A DNA stretch of 64,000 nucleotides from assembly GCF_000315915.1 (NCBI RefSeq), contig NC_020193.1, positions 372,001 to 436,000 on the forward strand. The letters run 5' to 3'. The notes under the pieces are model-generated. The model did not search any database. It saw only the letters and a program-made list of their open reading frames with translations, and had not been told where the DNA came from. The DNA comes from Henningerozyma blattae CBS 6284. Its lineage: Eukaryota; Ascomycota; Saccharomycetes; Saccharomycetales; Saccharomycetaceae. This document shows, in pieces, positions 41,998 to 51,039 of this stretch (its first letter is position 1; each line of letters opens with the position of its first letter). The translations under genes were made by a program, and so were the position numbers.

Positions 41998-44190
41998 ATG
42001 TGGAGATTTTCAATTGGGTTGCTATACGACCTGATTTTTATGGTAATATGGTTTTGTGTACAATTACAATGGAAAGTTTTTATTTTTCTCTTGGGACCAT
42101 GCAGAATGATAATAAGCACATTTACTGACTCAATTCCTATATGGTTGGATGATAAATATCAACTTCATGATGATTATAAAATTTTATCTTATTCAAGTAC
42201 GGAAATTTTAGCATATATTAGGTCTGTGAGGAAAAATGAATTTCATGGTTGGGATATTTTTACTCAAAATGTCTTCTTACAACCAGATAGCCTACTATTG
42301 ATTTATATTAGGCCCCTAGCCTATCAAAAGGGTCAATATCAATTAGAGACATATACTTATAAAGATATATACGAATTCGTACTCCGATTGAGTTATGTTT
42401 TACATTTTCAATATTCGATATGCCCAGGTGATCGTATCGGAATTATTTTTACAAATAAGCCTCTATTTATCTTGTTATGGTTAGCATTATGGAATATTGG
42501 TGCATTGCCCGTTTGCTTTGAAAGTAGTAAAGAGGATTATCAGTTATTAGAAGAATCAATAAAATTGTCAAGTATTTCACAATTATTTATTGACCCAGAA
42601 TTAAGTTCTTTTATTAGAAAAATTACTAATACTTCGAAATTAAGATCGATTAAATTTAATAATATTCATGAGCAAGATTTAATGAAAATCTTATTGAGTC
42701 CAAATTCACCAATTTTTTTACAAAATCAAACGAAGAGAAATTCCAAATTAGGGAATGACTTAAATAGTGGAATTATATTTATTAAATATTCAAATTTAAA
42801 TGTACCACCATCACAAATTAAGATACGATTGAAAAATATTTCTTGGAGAAAGATTGGATTAAGCTATAAATTGTTTAGTAATATCCTAAAGATTGATCAT
42901 AAAAGTATAGTATTTACAACTGTGCCATTATACCATGCAAGATCATCTATGTTATGTGTTTGGACTACTATATTACAAGGTGGTTGTACTGCAATTGGCC
43001 ATTCATTTACCACAAACACTTTTTGGAAGCAAGTATTTATGACTCAGGCAACTCATATCCAGTACTCTGGTGAATTATGCAGATATTTGCTAAATACTCC
43101 ACCTTCCACGTATGATAATTTACAAAAAACTCAAATTGCTTACGGTACTGGATTAAGAAAAGATATTTGGATGAAATTTAAAAATAGATTTCATATTCAA
43201 TCCATCGGAGAGTATTACGAAAAATTTGATGATAATTCAATTTTGACACCCATTAATTTCCAATCAAATGAACGAAATATAGGTTCTTGTAGAAGCCATG
43301 GATTATTATTGACGTTTATTTTATCATTTTCTCATAAAATGATTGATATCTCTCAAATCGAGTATTCAAATAAAGAATATAATAATGGCTCTAATTCTTC
43401 CATTTCTGTTTCTACAGATAATTCTAATGTTTTTGAAATAGAAATAAACCATTACAAAAATATTATACGGCAGAATCAAAATAAAAAATTACAGACTGGT
43501 AATCCATCATGGTTAATAACACATGTATTTTCACCTACACAAAAGAAGGAAGCTTTAAAAAACCATCAACACCCAGAAAATAATATTTCAAATGATAAAG
43601 AATATCAATCCGACTTAATCTTATCAAATCTGTTTAATTATAATGATATGTGGATAAAAAATTCAGATATTTTCACTATTGATAGAATAAATAAATCTTG
43701 GTATTTACAGGATACAAACCAGAATGAATTTTTTATTAATAATCAGTTAATTCTATCTATTAAAATTGAAGATGAATTTTATAATTATGGATATAAAAAT
43801 ATTTTTCAAGTTATAATTATTGGTAAACAAATTCAAGAAAAATTGTTTAATGTTGCATATATTAAATTAAATAATCATCCAGAAGACAGAAAGGGGAAAA
43901 CTAAAAACTTGGCACACATGGAACAAACTATCGAAAATTTCCTTAACAGTATAAGACATCAATTAGCAAAAAGATTACTTCCAGAAGAAATACCTCAGTT
44001 TATAAAAATTGTCGATGAGTTCAAATTAACTGATGATTATTTCATCTCTAAGGAGTATTATAAATTACAAGAGGAATTTCCATTCGGTAGTATGAAACGT
44101 TGGAATGAGTTAATTTCTCTTAATGACGAAAATAATGAAAAAGTATTTAGGTTAAATCAGGTACGGTACTTATACAAATTGACATCATGA
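41998..44190 (+). CDS. FAT1: FAT1-like protein with eroded AMP-binding motifs
   Basis: 730 residues, homologous along the whole chain to Fat1, the fatty-acid transporter and very-long-chain acyl-CoA synthetase (669 aa), and in its syntenic position. Conserved blocks include the N-terminal membrane segments, LETYTYKDIYEFVLRLSYVLHF, FTNKPLFILLWLALWNIGALP and ATHIQYSGELCRYLLNTP. The catalytic signatures are gone. The ATP/AMP loop (YTSGTTGLPK in Fat1) reads KYSNLNVPPS near 264-273, the YAATEA motif reads YYEKFDDN near 405, and the C-terminal D-R-x-G-D/FxWKGENV region near 560-580 is unrecognisable. The frame has no stop or frameshift, so this looks like a pseudoenzyme or a strongly diverged paralogue rather than a fresh pseudogene. 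Retained transport or scaffolding function is inference. Confidence 0.88.
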   Translation: MWRFSIGLLYDLIFMVIWFCVQLQWKVFIFLLGPCRMIISTFTDSIPIWLDDKYQLHDDYKILSYSSTEILAYIRSVRKNEFHGWDIFTQNVFLQPDSLLLIYIRPLAYQKGQYQLETYTYKDIYEFVLRLSYVLHFQYSICPGDRIGIIFTNKPLFILLWLALWNIGALPVCFESSKEDYQLLEESIKLSSISQLFIDPELSSFIRKITNTSKLRSIKFNNIHEQDLMKILLSPNSPIFLQNQTKRNSKLGNDLNSGIIFIKYSNLNVPPSQIKIRLKNISWRKIGLSYKLFSNILKIDHKSIVFTTVPLYHARSSMLCVWTTILQGGCTAIGHSFTTNTFWKQVFMTQATHIQYSGELCRYLLNTPPSTYDNLQKTQIAYGTGLRKDIWMKFKNRFHIQSIGEYYEKFDDNSILTPINFQSNERNIGSCRSHGLLLTFILSFSHKMIDISQIEYSNKEYNNGSNSSISVSTDNSNVFEIEINHYKNIIRQNQNKKLQTGNPSWLITHVFSPTQKKEALKNHQHPENNISNDKEYQSDLILSNLFNYNDMWIKNSDIFTIDRINKSWYLQDTNQNEFFINNQLILSIKIEDEFYNYGYKNIFQVIIIGKQIQEKLFNVAYIKLNNHPEDRKGKTKNLAHMEQTIENFLNSIRHQLAKRLLPEEIPQFIKIVDEFKLTDDYFISKEYYKLQEEFPFGSMKRWNELISLNDENNEKVFRLNQVRYLYKLTS

Positions 44191-44435
44191 ATGGAAGAAT
44201 CAAATTATAACTTAAATCTTATCTAAATTAAAATTACGATTAAAATTGTTTCAAATTAAAGTTATATGAATATGAAATAATATGTATTATATATAATTTT
44301 TTTTATTTGTATATTTAAATATATGTGCATTTCAAAAGAAAAAAAAATTCAATAAAGCCATAATGCAATGAAAAATGAATTTTATTATAGTTATTATTAT
44401 TATTATTTTTATTTGTTTTTAGTTTGTCATAGGCC
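44191..44435. terminator. Convergent 3' flanks, FAT1-like / CST26
   Basis: 245 bp, extremely AT-rich, shared terminator zone of two convergent genes, with TATATA-type efficiency elements (about 44284-44295) and A-rich positioning elements. Confidence 0.45.
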
Positions 44436-45590
44436 TTAGAAAAGTAGTTTGTAGAATAGATAAGTAATAATGATACCACATATTGGTAACATCATAACCA
44501 TTGCGACTTCTGAACTATTGATCTTAAAATCATCAATTATTTGATCACTCAATGATGGATCTGAACCAAAATGGCCAGTTTCATAATACTTTATCAATCT
44601 TTGATCTTTTTCTTGCCAAACTTTGAATAACCATTCTGTAAATTCTTCAATAGAATCTAATGGTATCTCATTTAATTTAAAAGCTCTTATGTGGATATCA
44701 ACCAATTTTGGTGGTTTACCTTCAAGGAAAATATTCTTCATTGTATAAATTAATTCACCATACTCATGTTTTTTCACGCCAGAATAACCTATAGTTACAT
44801 CATATACCACATCTAAACTTGGTTTCAAACTTTCTAATGAATAATATAACCCTGTGGCATGAGGTAGAAGGCAACATTCAAAGCCCTTTCTATCAATTTT
44901 TTTAGCATAACGATCACTCTTAGATCTTGTATTTTTACTTAAATTAGTACCTTCTGGGAAAAGCAAAAGACAATAAGGCCAACGAATCACTTCTTGATCT
45001 TTACATTCTTTATGTTTGATTACTTCTTTTGCAATTGGACCTGTACCAAATGAATTTTCGTTCATATTATTTAAATATTTATTCATGGTAACTTTATCAT
45101 TTTCCCAATGTCTCTTCAAAAAAATAAAGTTATAATTTTTCATACCACCCCCAATGACTGGGATTTTCGATAAAGATTCTTTTAACATAATGACTACATT
45201 ACCTGCTAGGTCAGAAGTATAACATAACCACCAAAGAAATATCCAATCTGTATAAATCTGATGGTTTGCTATCATAACTGAATTTGGTAACAATTTAGAA
45301 ATAATTCTACGTTTTTTAGGATCTTTAATAATTGAACCTGATGGAATTGAATCTTTCTCGGTTGTAATTCTAACAGATGAAGGAGCAAAGATTGTCAAAA
45401 TTGACATAATTAAAGAGACAAATGCAGTTTCTGTATGATCTATGTATCTTTGTCTTTTGTTAGGATTGTTTCTATAAAGTAGTTTAATGATACATTGGGA
45501 CCCGAAGATCATAACACATCCTTGAACAGATATAATAATTGACAGAATTGGGGTAATTACGCGTCTTATTGACTTGGCGATTGTTGACAT
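44436..45590 (-). CDS. CST26: Cst26/Psi1-type lysophospholipid acyltransferase
   Basis: ER membrane acyltransferase of the PlsC family; S. cerevisiae Cst26 (Psi1) puts stearate at sn-1 of phosphatidylinositol. The ATG at 45590 gives 384 residues; the longer frame starts at TTG. The HX4D catalytic motif is NHQIYTD (His110, Asp115), and the second block is LFPEGTNLS near 210. Hydrophobic segments lie near 12-30, 50-65 and at the extreme C-terminus (about 366-384). The duplicates CST26 (YBR042C) and YDR018C descend from one ancestor; I name it after the neighbour FAT1 side. Confidence 0.9.
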   Translation of the reverse strand: MSTIAKSIRRVITPILSIIISVQGCVMIFGSQCIIKLLYRNNPNKRQRYIDHTETAFVSLIMSILTIFAPSSVRITTEKDSIPSGSIIKDPKKRRIISKLLPNSVMIANHQIYTDWIFLWWLCYTSDLAGNVVIMLKESLSKIPVIGGGMKNYNFIFLKRHWENDKVTMNKYLNNMNENSFGTGPIAKEVIKHKECKDQEVIRWPYCLLLFPEGTNLSKNTRSKSDRYAKKIDRKGFECCLLPHATGLYYSLESLKPSLDVVYDVTIGYSGVKKHEYGELIYTMKNIFLEGKPPKLVDIHIRAFKLNEIPLDSIEEFTEWLFKVWQEKDQRLIKYYETGHFGSDPSLSDQIIDDFKINSSEVAMVMMLPICGIIITYLFYKLLF

Positions 45591-46404
45591 GATCAAAATT
45601 TTATAGCTAGTTGATACTTTTAAGTAGGTTATAAATATTAGTTTTTAAATTAACCACAAACTCCTTTTTGAATGGACCATGTTGTACCTTTAGTTAAATA
45701 CCTTTAACTAGCCTAGTTCCTTTAGCCTCAGTCGGATCTCTCCGAGGAAATAAACCGAGATGATCGCGCAACACAGACTAGTGCGGAGGAAGAGGGCAGG
45801 AGGTGAGGGGATACGTTAGTTCACAGTGAGTATCAGTAACATACTTTTGTCAAAATATTAGCAGTTATATAGCTTGATTAGTTTAAGGAGAAAGTAATCG
45901 TTTATCTTTCAAATAAAACAGCTTTAATAGCCAAGTTGGATTGATCAATAACACGAAACAAGAAGTTATGAGCCCCCCCCCCCTCTTTGCTTTTTGTTGA
46001 GATAATTCGGATATCTGAAATTGTTTATAAAAAAAAAAACATCTCTTAAATACATAAAAAAATAATAAAATAAAACTAAATCTATTTCTAGTTAGGTGAG
46101 AAAAACATAATTTTGTTTGATTGCACACAATATTAGGGTTCGTAGATTATTTCTAATGCGATCCTTTTATTTAGTTTGCAAAGAAAGACTTCTCTTTTTT
46201 TTTGATGAAATCCACTTATAAGTATATCACTACAACTTTAATAGATATACTTTGCAAGGGCCTTATTTTTTTTAGCAAGAAACAAATCAGAAATTGAGGC
46301 AGTATTGAGTGGATACAATATATATTTTGAATATGAATCCATCATATACAATGTCTTGAGTATTTACTTTCTCTTTTCGGATATCACTATTTAGATTAAT
46401 AGCG

Positions 46405-46413
46405 TGAAAATTT
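46405..46413 (+). promoter_or_regulatory. RRPE-like element upstream of FAL1
   Basis: TGAAAATTT, one A shorter than the canonical rRNA-processing element, 32 bp before the PAC box, the usual pairing in ribosome-biogenesis promoters. Confidence 0.45.
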
Positions 46414-46444
46414 GATGATATAGAAAAAAAAAAAAAAATAAAAA

Positions 46445-46452
46445 GCGATGAG
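46445..46452 (+). promoter_or_regulatory. PAC box upstream of FAL1
   Basis: GCGATGAG followed by CT, a perfect match to the PAC consensus recognised by Dot6/Tod6, about 130 bp upstream of the FAL1 ATG. This fits co-regulation with ribosome-biogenesis genes. Confidence 0.75.
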
Positions 46453-46582
46453 CTATATGTTTATATTTTAAAATAGCTAACTAACAACTCTTGTATTATA
46501 TAAATTAAGTATTATTAAAGTTCAATTTATTCCAGCAAAATAAGTTCAAATAAATCAAATCTCTCACAAAGCAATATTCAAA

Positions 46583-47746
46583 ATGTCATTTAATAGAGAA
46601 TCCGATAAACAATTAAAATTCAAAACATCCAAGAAACTTAAAATTTCATCTAGTTTTGAATCTATGAAATTAAAAGATGATTTACTTCGAGGTATTTATT
46701 CTTATGGATTTGAAGCGCCATCTGCTATTCAATCTCGTGCCATCACTCAAATAATATCAGGTAAAGATGTAATTGCTCAAGCACAATCTGGGACAGGTAA
46801 AACAGCTACTTTCACCATTGGTATGTTACAAGCCATTGATTTAAAAAATAAAGATTTACAAGCATTAATATTATCACCCACAAGAGAATTAGCTAGTCAA
46901 ATCCATCAAGTAGTGAGTAATCTAGGAGATTATATGAATGTTCAATCGTTTGCCATTACAGGTGGTAAAACCATGAAAGATGATATTAAAAAGATACAAA
47001 GGAATGGTTGTCAAGTAGTTAGTGGTACACCAGGTAGAGTCTTAGATATGTTTAAAAGACAAATGTTGAAAAGTAGGAATATCAAGATGTTAATATTAGA
47101 TGAAGCAGATGAATTATTAAGTGAAACATTAGGTTTTAAACAACAAATTTATGATATTTTCACAAAACTTCCACCAAGTTGTCAAGTTGTTGTGGTAAGT
47201 GCCACTATGAATAAAGATATTTTAGAAATTACTAAAAAATTTATGAATGATCCCGTGAAAATTTTGGTTAAAAGAGATGAAATATCATTAGAGGGGATTA
47301 AACAATATTATGTTAATGTGGAAAGAGAAGAATGGAAATTTGATACTTTATGTGATTTATATGATTCCTTAACGATAACGCAATGTGTTATATTTTGCAA
47401 TAGTAAGAAAAAAGTGGATTGGCTTTCACAAAAATTAATTCAAAATAATTTTGCGATTGTTTCCATGCATGGTGATATGGAACAAGATGAAAGAGATCGA
47501 GTGATGAATGAATTTAGAACGGGGCAATCAAGAGTATTAGTCTCTACGGATGTTTGGGCACGTGGGATTGATGTTCAACAAGTATCATTAGTTATTAATT
47601 ATGATTTATGTGAGAACTTGGAAAATTATATTCATCGTATTGGTAGAAGTGGGAGATTTGGTAGAAAAGGTATTGCTATTAATTTTATTACCAAGAATGA
47701 TGTTTTACTTTTAAAACAAATTGAAAAAATTATCAAATTAAGATAA
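46583..47746 (+). CDS. FAL1: Fal1 DEAD-box RNA helicase
   Basis: Nucleolar eIF4A-like helicase needed for early pre-rRNA cleavages and 40S maturation. The 387 residues (399 in S. cerevisiae) contain the full motif set: Q-motif near 45-50, [35 protein letters not shown] and [13 protein letters not shown]. The compact two-RecA core has only a 40-residue N-extension and no C-tail, as in eIF4A/eIF4A-III relatives. The PAC box upstream and the position matching YDR021W favour Fal1 over translation eIF4A (Tif1), which also has much stronger codon bias. Confidence 0.93.
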   Translation: MSFNRESDKQLKFKTSKKLKISSSFESMKLKDDLLRGIYSYGFEAPSAIQSRAITQIISGKDVIAQAQSGTGKTATFTIGMLQAIDLKNKDLQALILSPTRELASQIHQVVSNLGDYMNVQSFAITGGKTMKDDIKKIQRNGCQVVSGTPGRVLDMFKRQMLKSRNIKMLILDEADELLSETLGFKQQIYDIFTKLPPSCQVVVVSATMNKDILEITKKFMNDPVKILVKRDEISLEGIKQYYVNVEREEWKFDTLCDLYDSLTITQCVIFCNSKKKVDWLSQKLIQNNFAIVSMHGDMEQDERDRVMNEFRTGQSRVLVSTDVWARGIDVQQVSLVINYDLCENLENYIHRIGRSGRFGRKGIAINFITKNDVLLLKQIEKIIKLR

Positions 47747-47816
47747 AACCTGTACCAAGTAATCTTTCAGAATTATGTTAAGCTCTTATATAGATTAGAT
47801 ATATATATAAACATAA

Positions 47817-49310
47817 CTATGCAATGTTCAACTTATAATCATCGATTTGCTTGCGTCTTATTTTCCAATATTCGTTACCTTGTTTATCTTTCATCATTTC
47901 TCTAATTCCGAATTGTAAGACAAATGAATCCATTCCAATTTGATCGGATTGTTGAGCATTTTCATATTCTACTTGAGCTCTTGAATTTAATTTTGTCTTT
48001 AAAATCGATTTTGGTTCATGATTTTCTCTATGAGAATAAAAACTTGTCTCTGGTTTAATTTTGGAAGCTTCATAAACAAATAAAGAAGAATTCTTGTTAA
48101 ATTTAATTTTATTTTTATCAAGTTTTATGGAATTGTTATGTTTACGAGGTGGAGCAGTGAAATATCTTTCTTCTTTTTTATAATTTCTTGGAATGGTTTC
48201 CATGAAAAATTCTTTATCTTTAAAAGTGATTTGTTTATCTTTAGACACTTTTAAATTATAAGATTCCAAATCTTTTTCAGTAAGAGTACCTTTTTTAAAA
48301 CCTTCAGTGATTTGATTGATCTTTGTATTTTCATTTCTAAAAGTGGGGATAGTATATATTTTGGAGATTGATTGAGAACAAATTGATGAAGATAGATTGG
48401 AAACTTCTGTGAATTCACTTTCCGAATAAGTAGAGGATGAATAGAGTGAGATTGTACTGCCATCTTCATCTTCATTGTTATCATCCTCGTCCTCGTCATT
48501 ATCATTATTCTCGCCTTCTTCGTCCTCCTCTGTATACCCTTCTCTTTTATCATTCTTATGATTTAATTTTCTCTTTTTAAATGAAATTTCTTTAGAATTT
48601 TCCATATCAAGAATAACTTTTAAATTATTATTTAATTTTGTATAAGGTCTATATCCCTTTTCATCATGCATGATACCTGCAAATAAATCTTCCAATTCCT
48701 TTGGAGTGGATCTAAATTTCTCTGAACAAGATAAGATTCGAATTGAATTGTTATTATTTGAATTTTGTAAACTATTACTCATTATTCGAATACTCTGAGA
48801 TGTTGATGCAGAGGTCAATTTATTAAGTTCTTTTGAATCTTTATTCACTTTGAATTTGCCCTTTACATGTTGTTTGAAATCTTTTAAAGTTTTCCTTTTA
48901 GCAGAGATTGTGTTGTTATTTGTTTCATAAATATTTTCATTTTCATTTTCATTTTCATTTTCATTTTCATGTTCATTTACAGTTTCAGTTGCAGTTGCAT
49001 TTTCATTTTCATTTGCAGTTGCATTTTCATTTTCATTTGCATTTTCATTTGCATTTCCATTTTCATTTGAAATAGTATTGTTAATTTTGTTGTTGTTTTG
49101 AATAGTGTTATGTAAAATAAGATAGTTTTCGTTATGGTTAGCCAAAGGTTTATTCGAATTGTCTTCTTTGGGGAGTAAATGGTTCAATACTATTTTAAAG
49201 GGGTTTCTCTTGGGTTGTTTTGTTTGGATTGGTTTGTATAAGTTAATTTTAAGTTTCTCTTCATTACTATTTTCAAAGAGGGAATTATTTTCAATAGCAA
49301 AAGAAGACAT
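47817..49310 (-). CDS. Uncharacterised acidic protein; GIP1 candidate by position
   Basis: 497 residues, mostly disordered: an Asn/Glu repeat region (about 75-130, from a hexanucleotide repeat), a Ser-rich middle and an acidic run (about 262-285). The C-terminal third is better ordered. Two segments fit the protein phosphatase 1 docking pattern [RK]x(0-1)[VI]xF: KQITF near 357 and KIKF near 400. By location and strand it sits where S. cerevisiae has GIP1 (YBR045C), a sporulation-specific Glc7 targeting subunit. I cannot confirm homology, so no symbol is given. ATG31 (YDR022C) is another positional candidate but is far shorter and does not resemble it. Confidence 0.75.
   Translation of the reverse strand: MSSFAIENNSLFENSNEEKLKINLYKPIQTKQPKRNPFKIVLNHLLPKEDNSNKPLANHNENYLILHNTIQNNNKINNTISNENGNANENANENENATANENENATATETVNEHENENENENENENIYETNNNTISAKRKTLKDFKQHVKGKFKVNKDSKELNKLTSASTSQSIRIMSNSLQNSNNNNSIRILSCSEKFRSTPKELEDLFAGIMHDEKGYRPYTKLNNNLKVILDMENSKEISFKKRKLNHKNDKREGYTEEDEEGENNDNDEDEDDNNEDEDGSTISLYSSSTYSESEFTEVSNLSSSICSQSISKIYTIPTFRNENTKINQITEGFKKGTLTEKDLESYNLKVSKDKQITFKDKEFFMETIPRNYKKEERYFTAPPRKHNNSIKLDKNKIKFNKNSSLFVYEASKIKPETSFYSHRENHEPKSILKTKLNSRAQVEYENAQQSDQIGMDSFVLQFGIREMMKDKQGNEYWKIRRKQIDDYKLNIA
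48921..49070. repeat. In-frame hexanucleotide repeat (Asn-Glu coding)
   Basis: Imperfect tandem TTTTCA/TTTGCA units on the plus strand encode alternating Asn-Glu and Asn-Ala on the minus strand within the 497-aa protein. Length is always in multiples of three, so the frame is kept. Confidence 0.8.
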
Positions 49311-49755
49311 TGTGCTTGCTTGAAGGCGCAGGTGAGGTGGGGTAGGATGGGATAAAATATAAATTTGGTGTAGTGTGGTAGAGAATATATTTTGTCTAAT
49401 TGTGCATATATATATATATATATGTATAGGGCATTAAAACTTTTATATTTATAATTTGTGTCGGCGGATACGTAGAGGGTTATCTATATTCCGACGCGCA
49501 AACATTTGTGACACGCCCCCTGGATGGGGAGAAGACGCAAATTAATAATAATAGTAGCAAAGTATAGTATAGTAAAGTAAAGTGTCTACAAATATTTTTT
49601 AAAAAATAGGAAGAAAAAAATACAAATGAATATATAATATATGAGATGATGGGGTATGTAATGATATAGTGAAGTGTGTAATGATAAATGACAATGGATT
49701 GCATCTGCATCTGCATCTGCATCTGCATCTGCGTGTGTGTGCATGCAATATTTTT
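49311..49755. other. Intergenic region 497-aa gene / REG gene
   Basis: 445 bp: promoter of the 497-aa gene and REG 3' flank. It contains an (AT)n run near 49406-49422, a CG-containing patch near 49460-49530 and the GCATCT repeat listed separately. Confidence 0.4.
49701..49732. repeat. GCATCT hexanucleotide repeat
   Basis: Five perfect copies of GCATCT followed by a GT run, 24 bp beyond the REG stop codon, in its 3' UTR. Confidence 0.85.
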
Positions 49756-51039
49756 TTAGTAATCTGAATCTGAATCAGCATGCAATAGGAAAGCTCCTCT
49801 TAGTTTTTGTCTTGAACCATCGCTATGCAATAAAGGGTCATCGTTGACAACAACAGGAATATCTGGAGGAGCGACAATTGCAGATCCAATCAAAGTTTGG
49901 AGATCTATGTTTGCTGGGATGTCGACAACATCGTAGCCTGGGGCAGGAGTGACGATATCGGTTTGTTTTGTATATATGTAGTTGGAATCCACGAATGAAT
50001 TACAATCCCATTCTTGTGTTGGGGAGGAAAGGGCGGTGGAGATTGCAGTGGAGAGTTCTGTGGGTGAGACTCTAGTGAGAGAGCCGCCAGGGTATTGACC
50101 CAAGGGACACTCGTCTTTGAAATCGGAATCTGAATCGAAATCGGAAGAGAAGCCAGACGATTCTGAATCGGAGTCAGAATAGACAAGAGATGTACTTGGT
50201 AACGGTAGGATACTGCGAGCCAATTTGGGGACCGAGGATTCTGCAGACACAGCAATACATTGAACGACTTCTTCATCAAATCGAACATGGCGTGGTTGTG
50301 GGGAGTTTGAAAACGAATTCGAAAGTGAATGTAAAAGCGAATGTGAGAGTGAATCTGATTGAAATTCCAATTGAGAATCCAGCTGAGAATCCAGTTGAGA
50401 TTCTACATCTGAATCTGAATCTTCCACAGTACACGTCCCCTGGGCAGAATTAGCCCGAATCAACATTCTTAGACGTGTACTGATCTGTCTATCTCTCCGT
50501 CTACGCAACTTCCACACGGAGGCTTCCCGTATGGCTTGTCTCATGGGTCTCGCCTTAAGAATAGGTCTTGGAACCTGACGAGTAGTGGTGGTCTTCGTCG
50601 TGATGGTTCCCCTACACGTATCATCATGCGTAGCACTTGGTGTATCACTTTGTGTAATGCCTTGAGAAGTAAGTGCGGGCCCATAGAGCCAAGTCACATC
50701 GGAATCCTTGGCCCAATTGATAGTGGCAGGTGGCACAGTGTTCAACCTATTACGTTGTTGGGCCCATGTACGCCAACATGCATTGGCCAACCTGGCTGCT
50801 CTAGCAGGAGGTAGCGGAGGTGATAGCGCCGCGCGCTGTGCGGCAAGACACCACCAAGTGGCAGCAAGTTCTTCTTCATCTTGCCAACGATGTGAAAGAT
50901 AATCCACATGTGAAGGGACTGTGCTGCTTAACGACGAATCATCACAGGGACGAGGAATATGGTAATTAGAGGAAATGAAATGCGAATTGTGACGGGGACT
51001 ATTTCCAGGAGGGTGGTGAGGACTATTGTTGTTGGCCAT
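49756..51039 (-). CDS. REG2: Reg1/Reg2-type regulatory subunit of PP1 (Glc7)
   Basis: Targets the phosphatase Glc7 to the Snf1 pathway for glucose repression. The start is uncertain. I prefer the ATG at 51039 (427 aa), because the 40 codons above it (to 51159) encode a hydrophobic Ala/Phe repeat unlike any Reg protein. Diagnostic blocks: HVDYLSHRW near 40; ANACWRTWAQQRN and INWAKDSDVTWLYGP in the first half; RPILK; the PP1 docking site RHVRFDEEV near 250; and YDVVDIPANIDLQTLIG near the end. Length is nearer to Reg2 (338) than Reg1 (1,014), but the two are duplicates, so the name is provisional. The coding region is GC-rich and Ala/Arg-rich compared with its neighbours. Confidence 0.88.
   Translation of the reverse strand: MANNNSPHHPPGNSPRHNSHFISSNYHIPRPCDDSSLSSTVPSHVDYLSHRWQDEEELAATWWCLAAQRAALSPPLPPARAARLANACWRTWAQQRNRLNTVPPATINWAKDSDVTWLYGPALTSQGITQSDTPSATHDDTCRGTITTKTTTTRQVPRPILKARPMRQAIREASVWKLRRRRDRQISTRLRMLIRANSAQGTCTVEDSDSDVESQLDSQLDSQLEFQSDSLSHSLLHSLSNSFSNSPQPRHVRFDEEVVQCIAVSAESSVPKLARSILPLPSTSLVYSDSDSESSGFSSDFDSDSDFKDECPLGQYPGGSLTRVSPTELSTAISTALSSPTQEWDCNSFVDSNYIYTKQTDIVTPAPGYDVVDIPANIDLQTLIGSAIVAPPDIPVVVNDDPLLHSDGSRQKLRGAFLLHADSDSDY

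Larger units (their letters stand above)
45591..46582. promoter_or_regulatory. Divergent promoter CST26 / FAL1
   Basis: 992 bp. It contains the FAL1 PAC/RRPE pair, a C11 run (45973-45983) that is unusual in this AT-rich genome, and a CGG-N6-CCG palindrome at about 45733-45744 of the type bound by zinc-cluster factors. A purine-rich GC patch lies at about 45780-45815. The 81-codon minus frame at 45883-46128 is not supported. Confidence 0.5.

Noticed and set aside
45733..45744. CGG-N6-CCG palindrome read as a Ppr1-type site
   Set aside because: Single occurrence, and no uracil-pathway gene is adjacent, so it is noted only within the CST26/FAL1 promoter.
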